Assembly (NCBI RefSeq): GCF_037176765.1
Contig: NC_090022.1
Location: forward strand, 62,575,209-62,639,208
Direction: 5' to 3'
Length of the DNA: 64,000 nt
Origin: Anolis sagrei
Taxonomy: Eukaryota > Chordata > Lepidosauria > Squamata > Anolidae
Shown here: in pieces, positions 53,695 to 64,000 of the stretch
Layout of the letters: each line of letters begins with the position of its first letter
Numbering within the stretch: the stretch's first letter is position 1
The notes under the pieces: model-generated
Database searches by the model: none
Seen by the model: the letters and a program-made list of their open reading frames with translations, nothing else
What the model was told of the DNA's origin: nothing
Position numbers and translations under genes: made by a program

Positions 53695-54200
53695 TGGGAG
53701 CATCTACACTGTAGAATGAATGTGCTTTGACACCGCTTTAACTGTCAGGGCTTCATGTGATTTTTCCTAAGCTAATGAGAGAAAGAGAGAGACAGACAAG
53801 ATGCTCTGCACATATTGCTGCAAACTCTGCTAACAGGGTTGCTGTGAGTTTTCAGGTCTGTATGGCCATGTTCCAGAAGCATTCCCTCCTGATGTTTCGC
53901 CCACATCTATGGCAAGCGTCCTCAGAGGTTGAGAGGTTTCTGAATGCAGTTTGACACCACTTTAAATGCCATGGCTCCATGTTATGGAGTGCTTGAAATT
54001 ATAGTGTAGTGCAAGACTTCTTAAAACTTTTCCCACTTGTTTCCCCTTTCCACCACTTTAACTGTCAGGGCTCCATGTGATTTGACCTGATGTGCTGTGA
54101 GTTTTCAGGTCTGTATGTTCCAGATGCATTCTCTCTTGATGTTCCACTCACATCTATAGCAGGCATCCTCAGAGGTTGTGAGGTCTGTTGGAAACAAGGC
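53695..54200. repeat. Interleaved foldback-MITE and 'ctgtatggccatgttccaga' repeat pieces
   Basis: Two pieces of the unclassified family (53815-53945 and 54085-54190, both with 'tctatggcaagcgtcctcag'-like text) alternate with foldback-MITE arms ('ctgtcagggcttcatgtgat' and 'ctgtcagggctccatgtgat'). This suggests a local duplication. Confidence 0.5.
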
Positions 54201-54415
54201 AAGTGGGGTTTATATATCTGTGGAACTACCAGGGTGGGAGAAAGAACTCTCATCTGATTGAATGCTGCAATTGATCACCATGATTAGCATTGAAAAGCCT
54301 TTCAGCTTCAAGGTCAGGCTGCTTCCTGCCTGGGGGAATCCTTTGTTGGGAGGTGATTAGCTGGCCTTGATTATTACTTGTCTGGAATTCCTGTTTTTTT
54401 AGTGTTGTTCTGCTA

Positions 54416-54746
54416 AAAGGGAGGCCCTGGTGACACAGCAGATTAAACCGCTGAACTGCTGAACTTGCTGACCAAAAGATTGGTGGTTTGAATCTGGGGA
54501 GTGGGGTGAGCTCCCACTGTTAGCCCCAGCTTCTGTCAAACTAGCAGTTCAAAAACATGCAGATGTGAGTAGATCAATAGGTAGTGCTTTGGCGGGAAGG
54601 TTACAGTGCTCCATGCAGGCATGCTGGCCATAAGACCTTGGAGGCGTCTATGGAGAATGCCGGGGTCTTAGAAATGGGGATGAGCACCAGCCCTCAGAGT
54701 CCGACAGGACTAGACTTAATGTCAAGGGAAAACCTTTACCTTCTGC
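54416..54746 (+). repeat. Sauria SINE (plus, full length)
   Basis: 'gaggccctggtgacacagca' (box A side), 'tggtttgaatctgggg' (box B), 'gtgagtagatcaataggtag', tail 'cttaatgtcaagggaaaacc'. Confidence 0.85.
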
Positions 54747-54779
54747 TAAAAGGGGTTGTCCCTGAACTGAACCAGTAGC

Positions 54780-54945
54780 CCTTTGGTGACTCTTTGGCAG
54801 AGTCCATGCAGTCATGCCGGCCACATGACCTTGGAGGTGTCTATGGACAACGCGGGCTCTTCGACTTAGAAATGGAGATGAGCACCACACCCCAGAGTCA
54901 GACATGATTGGACTTAATGTCAGGGGACAACCTTTACCCTTTTTT
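54780..54945 (+). repeat. Sauria SINE, 3' half (plus)
   Basis: 'cagtcatgccggccacatga' to 'cttaatgtcaggggacaacc'; the 5' half is missing. Confidence 0.75.
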
Positions 54946-55129
54946 TGTTTTTGTTTTGGCAGAGTCCACCTCCAACTCGCACGAGCCCATAGCATTGAGC
55001 CTTGGCAGTGAAAGCGGTGTCAAACTGCATTCATTCCACAGTGCAGAAGAGGCAGCCTGTGTGTCGAACTAGGCCTCCCAGAGAAGCCAAGGGCGGGGAG
55101 GGAGAGGGGAACCTGCCGTTTCATAAGGC

Positions 55130-55640
55130 CCTGGTGTGGAGGAATGTGCCTTCTTCACGTAGTAAACAGCTCTGGCTTTGCCCTCGAGGGATACAGACTC
55201 AAGAGCTCTGCTCGGGCGTTTTGTCAGATGAGTGGAATTAAAAGTATTTCCAAATTGCTTCTCTGCCCATAACTCTGTCAAGCGCCCCAACGGAGAGAGT
55301 CGGGATCACCTGTTTGCTCGGAGACGCCACTCCTCTCGCCGGCTGGGGGTCTCTCTCTTTTAGTTTATTTATTTTATCCTCTCTTTTTAAAAAAATCTTT
55401 CTTTCAACCCCCGAAGCCGCGCCGTTTCCGACGCCACCCCACCCGCGGTTGTTATCATTGGAGGAATCCTCCCTTTCTCTGTGCGGGTGATAAGCGGGCG
55501 GCGTCGCGGCCAGAACAATAATAAACACCGCCAACAAAACAGGGTCTGGTCCCCCCCCCCCCCCAGAAAAAAAAAACCGCGCTGGGGGCGACGCCCGGCT
55601 CAGGCGACACCGGGAGGGGAGGGGGAGAGACCACTGGAGG
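55130..55640. promoter_or_regulatory. GC-rich block at the upstream edge of the WNT7A CpG region
   Basis: CpG-rich ('ccgaagccgcgccgtttccg', 'ggcggcgtcgcggccag') with a C/A tract at 55550-55577. Possible distal promoter or enhancer of WNT7A. Long open frames here are compositional. Confidence 0.4.
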
Positions 55641-55644
55641 AGGA

Positions 55645-56140
55645 ATGCACCTGAATTGCCATGGCCCAAGGCTGTGGAATCCTGGGAGTTGGAGTTTCTC
55701 AAGGTCTTGAGCCTTCTCTGCTATAGAGGGCTGGTGCCTCGCCAAACTCCAGCTCTCAGGAATCTAGAGAAGGCCTGGGCCAACTTGGGTCCTCCAGATG
55801 TTTGGACTTCAACTCCCACCATTCCTAACAGCCTCAGGTCCTTCTCTTTCCCCCCTCAGCCGCTTAAGCGACTGAAAAGGAAAGGGGAAAAGGAGAGGGG
55901 AAAAACACCCAGAAGGCCCAAGTTGGCCCAGGCCAGCTCTAGAATGAATGCCATTTTGACATCCCAGCAATGGGCCACTGCTAGGCCCTGTGGCTGCGGA
56001 ACCATGGGAGCTGGAGTTGTCTCCCCATGACTCTTTGGCAGAGAAGGCCCAAGACTTTGTAAAACTCCAGCTCCCAGGTCTCCATAGCTGCTCAAGGGTT
56101 GCCCAAGGGCATTCATGCCACCGTTTTCTTGCCACCTGGG
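55645..56140. mobile_element. Foldback MITE split by a palindromic hAT-like MITE
   Basis: The outer element has 'attgccatggcccaaggctg' and 'gaatgaatgccattttgaca'. The inner element spans about 55768-55940 ('cctgggccaacttgggtcct' to 'gcccaagttggcccaggcc') and is flanked by 'tctagag'/'ctctaga', a likely target duplication. Confidence 0.55.
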
Positions 56141-56224
56141 GCTGCTATTACCCAAGTGGTCGCCTCTATCAGACAGGGAAATCAAAGGGGAGTCCGAAAC
56201 TCCTGTGTGTGTTTAGGGGGAGAG

Positions 56225-56460
56225 CTGGCTGGAGGACTCACGACTTGGGAAACTGCAAGTCGCTTCTGGTGTGAGATGATTGGCCATCTGCAAGGATGTT
56301 CCTTGCCCAGGGGACGCCCGGATGTTTTACCATCCTGTGGGAGGCTTTTCTCATGTCCCCGCATGAGAAGCTGGGGCTGACAGATGGGAACTCACTCCGC
56401 TCCCGGGACCTTTGAGTCAGCAGTCCTGCCGGCACAAGGATTTAACCCATTCAACCCACA
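56225..56460 (-). repeat. ACA-type SINE (minus)
   Basis: 'gcaagtcgcttctggtgtga', 'ggacgcccggatgttttacc', 'ctcatgtccccgcatgagaa', 'cctgccggcacaaggattta'. Confidence 0.8.
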
Positions 56461-56640
56461 GGATTTAACCCACACAGGATATTTTACCATTCTGTGGGAG
56501 GCTTCTCTCCTGCCCCCGCATGCGAAGCTGGGGCTGGCAAGTGGGAGCTCACTCTGCTCCCACTTGCCCACAGTCAGCAGTCTTGCCCGCACGAGGGTAT
56601 AACCCATTGCTCGGGGGGGGGGGGGGGCTCCACAGAGCAA
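56461..56640 (-). repeat. ACA-type SINE, second partial copy (minus)
   Basis: 'gggaggcttctctcctgccc' to 'gcccgcacgagggtataacc', then a G tract and 'ctcc'. Confidence 0.7.
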
Positions 56641-57290
56641 GGGGAAGGAGAGGGAAAACAAGGCCGGAGTCCAAGAGAGAAAGGACTAATGTATTGTCGA
56701 AAGCTTTCATGGCCGGAATCACTGGGTTGATAGGTTTCTCGGGCTGTATGGCGATGAAGCATTCTCTCCTGACGTTTCGCCTGCATCTATGGCAGACATC
56801 CTCAGAGGTTGTGTGAGAGAGGATTTAGTGTCAGGAGCGACTTGAGAAACTGCAAGTCGCTTCTGGTGGGAGATAATTCGCTCTCAAGGACATTCCTTGC
56901 TCAGGGGACGCCCGGATGTTTTATCATCCTATGGGAGGCTTTTCTCATGTCCCGGCATTGGAAGCTGGGGCTGACAGATGGGAGCTCACTCCGCTCACAG
57001 GACCTTTGAGTCAGCAGTCCTTCCCGCACGAGGATTTAACCCATTGCTCAGGGGGGAGGGGGGCCTCCACAAGGAAAGGTGAAGGTGACGGAAAACAGAG
57101 CCAGAGTCCAAGAGAGAGAGGACGAAGGCTCTGTTTTTGTCGAAGGCTTTCATGGTTGGAATCACTGGGTTGTTGTAGGTTTTTCGGGCTGTATGGCGAT
57201 GTCCTAGAAGCATTCTCTCCTGACGTTTCGCCTGCATCTATGGCAGGCATCCCCAGAGGTTGTGAGAGAGAGGACTCCTTGCAAAGACGA
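56632..57290. repeat. Tandem duplication of a mixed repeat unit upstream of WNT7A
   Basis: Unit 1 (about 56632-56825) and unit 2 (about 57057-57290) share the non-repeat-family stretch 'gagtccaagagagaaagga'/'gagtccaagagagagagga' followed by the repeat 'tttcggg...tctatggcag'. The ACA-type SINE at 56826-57056 lies between them and matches the SINE piece at 56461-56640 before unit 1. The pattern is (SINE + unit) x 2. Confidence 0.6.
56826..57056 (-). repeat. ACA-type SINE (minus) within the duplication
   Basis: 'gtgtcaggagcgacttgaga', 'ggacgcccggatgttttatc', 'cttcccgcacgaggatttaa'. Confidence 0.8.
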
Positions 57291-57511
57291 TTCTCCTCCT
57301 CCTCCTTGAAGTGGGAATGGATCTGCAATGGATCCCTTGCTCGGGATGGAGTGGCACTCCGGTAGGGGAGGGGGGCGTGGGTGAGGAGTCGGGCGGGCGC
57401 GCGCCTCGCCTCCGGGGCTGGGCTGTCCTCCACGCAGGTGACCGGTGCATCCCCCTGTCCCCACTCCAGGTCCCCTCCCTCCTCTGGAGAGAAAACACGC
57501 CCAAGAAGGAG

Positions 57512-57549
<38 letters not shown>

Positions 57550-57671
57550 AAGGAGGGAAGAAGAGACGGAGAGTAACACTGAACCTGAGGAAAGGAGGGA
57601 GGGAGGGAGCGTGCGCGCCAGCCAGATTATTGGAGAGGAGACTGAGCCCCAAACATCCCCCCTCAGCAGCG

Positions 57672-57702
<31 letters not shown>

Positions 57703-58079
57703 GCAAGGCTGGCGTGTGACAGGCATACAAATCCGGAATAGAGAGGCAGAGGCAGACTCCTGGGATTGTCTCTCGGGATTTACAAACCCAGCGAGAGGGA
57801 GGGAGGGACGGAGAGGTGTCGGGCGCCCGCTCCGGGGCCACGCATCGTCGCCTTTGGTGCTCACCCCCCCCCAAGACCCCCGTGGCACCCCTTGACCGGC
57901 GCACAAAGGACCAGGACCAGGAGGAGGAGGAGGAGGACGGGGACACGCTCAGAAATAACCAGCCCTCCTCTATTCCTGGGAGTGGATTTTGCATTGATTT
58001 CCCCCCCTTTTAAAACAAAACAAAAAACAAAGACAACCATTTCTCATGTGGATCTGAAACCCCCCAACCAGCGAGGAAT
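57290..58079 (+). promoter_or_regulatory. WNT7A proximal promoter and 5' UTR
   Basis: GC-rich block with (GA)n at about 57516-57545 and (CT)n at about 57676-57704, ending in an A/C-rich leader before the ATG at 58080. No clear TATA box. The transcription start is not resolved. Long open frames on both strands reflect the purine and CpG composition. Confidence 0.55.
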
Positions 58080-61083
<3,004 letters not shown>

Positions 61084-61812
61084 TGAGGTCACCCAGTGAA
61101 GTCATCCAGTGAGCTTTGTGATGGGAGGGGTTTAAGCTGGGCCTATCCAGTTCTGGCACAACTGTCTAATCCAGGAATGGGCAAATTGTGTTCCTGGGTC
61201 ACCCTGCTCCAACCTTTCTAGACCATTCTTTCTCTGGCCAAGAAGAAGAGTGCATTGCCTCTTCCATAAGCTTTGCACCATTCAATATTTTTAAAAACCA
61301 TGGTTTTCAAAACCAAAAGTGGACTTGCAAGCATCACTTTCTGCTTTTTTATGACCATTATTGATGTTGGGAGTTGCCATTGGATTCACCACACCTGTCC
61401 ATCCCAGGCTTCACCACTCTTGCAGGCTTAGTGGAAGTCCAAGGCACTCTTTTATGCTAATATCTATTTCCCTTCAGAATACAGAAAGCTATATGGCTTT
61501 GTCTTTAATGTGGCTTTAAAATTGTTGTTATAGTGTGCCTTCATAATGTGACCTTAAAGAAAACCTCTCACAGGATCTTTTTGGCAAGAATTGTTCAGAG
61601 CAGGTTTGCCATTGCCTTCTGAGAGAGTGTGACCTGCTCAAGCCCACCCAGTGGATTTCACGGCCAAGTGGGATTCGGACCCTAGTCACAGTCATAATGC
61701 TTAAGCCACGATGTACTATGATGGTTGAGCTTTAAATATAAGTAAACTTGAATCCTTGAATCTTTAAATATAGGTGGATTTGAATCTGCTGTAAATATAG
61801 TTGTGTCTAGAG

Positions 61813-61998
61813 CAGGGATGGACAAACCTGGGCCCTCCAGGTGTTTCGGATTTCAACTCCCATGATTCCTACCAGCCTCAGGCCCTTTCCTTTTCCCCCT
61901 CAGTGGCTTAAGGGGGAAAAGGAAGGGGCCCGGGGTTGTTAGGAATTGTGGGAGTTGAAGTCCTAAACACCTGGAGGGCCCAAGTTTGCCCATGCCTG
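61813..61998. mobile_element. Palindromic hAT-type MITE (186 bp)
   Basis: Ends CAGGGATGGACAAACCTGGG and, inverted, CAGGCATGGGCAAACTTGGG. Flanking octamers GTCTAGAG and CTCTAGAG match at 7 of 8. Confidence 0.85.
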
Positions 61999-63295
61999 CT
62001 CTAGAGTTTGCTGTTGCTTTCTATCAGACAAACAAACAAAAAACTCAAGTTCTTGGCACAACTATTTTTCTATAGTAGCGATTCAAGGCAATGCTCAACA
62101 CACTGCCTGGTAGATGTCTCATTAGACTCTGTGGGATTTCTGATTGGACTTCTGATTGGCTAATAACAAAGCTGCACTCAAAAGTCAAATTGCTAAGAAG
62201 TTAGTTTGATTGAACTCCACAAGATTAATATTTGAGTAACTCCACCCATCCCGCTAGTTGAGCATTTTAATAACCCATACATAGGATAGACATCTATTTT
62301 CAACAATAAAGACAATATGTTGCAGTGATCTGAAGTGTTGAAGTAGGACTTTGAGAGATGAGACATGGAATCCTTATTCAGCCATGGAAACCCACTGCAT
62401 GACCTTGAGCAAGTCACACTCTCTCCTCCCCAGAGGAAAACTATGGCAAACTTCTGAATTAATCTTGCTCAGAAAACCCTGAGAGAAGATCATCATAAAC
62501 TGGAGTTGACTTGGAGGCCCACCACCACTATGACAACAAAATATAACAAGTAGTGAGACACTCTGATAACAAGTGTGGTGTAATTGGTTGACTGTTGGAA
62601 GAGGATATGGAATCCTCCTTTGAGCATGGAAAACCTCTTGTCTGACCTTTGGCAAGTTGTAGTCCCTGAGACTAAGAGAAAGGCAAGAACAAACATCTTC
62701 TTAGTCAATCTTGACAAGGAAACCCTGGGAGGCACAAAATAACAACAAGAAATCCAGTCAGTAAAGCTTCTATAAGCATATTATGGGCCAGCTTTAGGTT
62801 GTGTCCAGTAGAGGTGGGCAAAGTATGGCTCCAGAGTTGCTTGTAACCTTCAAGGTTGTTTTTGTGGCCAACTTTCCCAGATTCCATAGACTTCCCCTTT
62901 TTCCCATCCATAAAAGGGTCAATTACCTGTCTTAATGAAATGACTTCCAGCCACTTCCAGATTTTTTAAAAAGTGGAGACAGGATTCTGAGCATTCCCAG
63001 GATCCCAGGAACACAAAACTGGTCCTTAGTCCTACAAAAATTCTTCAGTGCGGTACTGCGGACGTGTGATGCCCATAGGAGAACACTGTGGCAATATTTA
63101 GTGTTTATTTTAAGTGGATTGCAGTGAGGCTAGTGTAACTTGAGCTTGCAGTAGAAACAGGAGAAATTACTCTGGAAAGTCTTCTCAGGTTAAAAATAAA
63201 GACATGCAATTATTATCTCAGGAAATCCATCTTCAGATAATAAAGGAGGTAGAAAAGAGAAATTGAGCTGTCCTTGGTAACAAGAGGCCCTAAAA

Positions 63296-63650
63296 CAGTG
63301 GTTGCCAACCTTTTTTTTTTGACAAGGGACCATTTTGACTAGAGGCCACTTGACCAAGGACTACTTTGACCAGGGACCACTCTTCAACATTAGTACCAAA
63401 AGGGTTACAAATTATTTTTTGCTCAACTTTAGATTTGGTTTGGTTATATGGGGGTGCTGATTCAGAAAATTGCATTGGATAGACCACATCAGCTCTAGTT
63501 TCTGATACCAAACATAGGCCATCTAGTAGTCGCCATCTGCTTGCCCACAGAAAACCATATTTAATTATCTAGAGCTGATGTGGTCTATCCAAGGGGTTTG
63601 CATCCTCATGACCCACAGGTGGTTTACAACCCACAGGTTAAGAACCACTG
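63296..63650. mobile_element. hAT-type non-autonomous element (355 bp)
   Basis: Ends CAGTGGTTGCCAACC and, inverted, CAGTGGTTCTTAACC. A perfect 8-bp duplication CCCTAAAA lies at 63288-63295 and 63651-63658. It includes an internal inverted repeat ('gatagaccacatcagctcta' and its complement). Confidence 0.88.
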
Positions 63651-63840
63651 CCCTAAAAGCCGGCTCTCCTGTGTAGATATAGGCTAGTGTTCATTGTTGG
63701 GTTTTGAGCCTCATGGATGCTTCTTCTCAGGCAAAGAAAAACAAAGGGACTAAGTCATTTCTTGAGAATAGAGGAAAGTGAAATCTTCAGGTAAGAAGGA
63801 AGCAAACAGCTTAAGTAGATAGATTAAAGAAAGATAGGGA

Positions 63841-64000
63841 AAGCATCTATACTGTAGATTAATACAATTTGAAATTCCTTTAATTGCCTTGACTCAGTGC
63901 TGTGGAATCATGGGAATTGTAGTGTTCCAAGGTATCTGGCCTTCTCTGCCAAAGAGTGCAGGGACCTCACCAAACTACAACTCCCAGGATTCCATAGCAT
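63841..64000. mobile_element. Foldback MITE, cut by the window edge
   Basis: 'atctatactgtagattaata', 'gggaattgtagtgttccaag' and 'ccaaactacaactcccagga', then 'ttccatagcat' at the edge. Confidence 0.65.

Overview
The window is a stretch of nuclear genome from a squamate reptile, most likely an iguanian, Anolis-like lizard. The evidence is the mix of repeats: young BovB (RTE) LINEs, Sauria SINEs whose tail resembles the BovB 3' end, a second tRNA-derived SINE family of the kind common in Anolis, L2 and CR1 LINE tails, an R4/Dong-like LINE, Helitrons, mariner and hAT elements, and many short palindromic MITEs. Species cannot be settled from the sequence alone.

Three host loci are supported. (1) A let-7 microRNA cluster on the + strand (let-7a-1 at 14964-15043, let-7f-1 at 17600-17686, let-7d at 18348-18434). 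Its primary transcript probably starts in the CpG island at about 8.4-9.65 kb. (2) An F-box/WD-repeat gene of the FBXW12 family on the - strand. I resolved it into ten coding exons (30401 down to 20568) that join in phase into a 468-residue protein, with a poly(A) signal at 20520-20525. (3) The first two coding exons of WNT7A on the + strand (58080-58150 and 60627-60853), preceded by a GC-rich promoter region. The remaining WNT7A exons lie beyond the right edge.

Layout: 1-8.4 kb is repeat-rich intergenic sequence (SINE, LINE, mariner-type and MITE copies, a possible LTR fossil). From 8.4 to 18.7 kb is the inferred let-7 primary-transcript unit, interrupted between let-7a-1 and let-7f-1 by a young BovB copy in antisense with a 697-codon open frame. 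From 18.7 to 20.5 kb is an old CR1. From 20.5 to 30.6 kb is the FBXW12-like gene, whose introns hold L2, CR1, Helitron, 5S-derived SINE, hAT and SINE copies. From 30.6 to 55 kb is intergenic, with paired hAT copies, a small orphan CpG-rich segment near 35 kb, a second BovB copy, an R4-like LINE embedded in (AAT)n, and long stretches with no recognisable repeat. From 55 to 64 kb is the WNT7A promoter region, exon 1, intron 1, exon 2 and part of intron 2, with a tandem duplication of SINE plus foldback repeat just upstream of the promoter.

The let-7 unit and the FBXW12-like gene converge, with about 2 kb between let-7d and the FBXW12 poly(A) signal. WNT7A points away to the right. The most notable points are the close linkage of let-7a-1/f-1/d to WNT7A and the recent LINE insertion inside the let-7 cluster.
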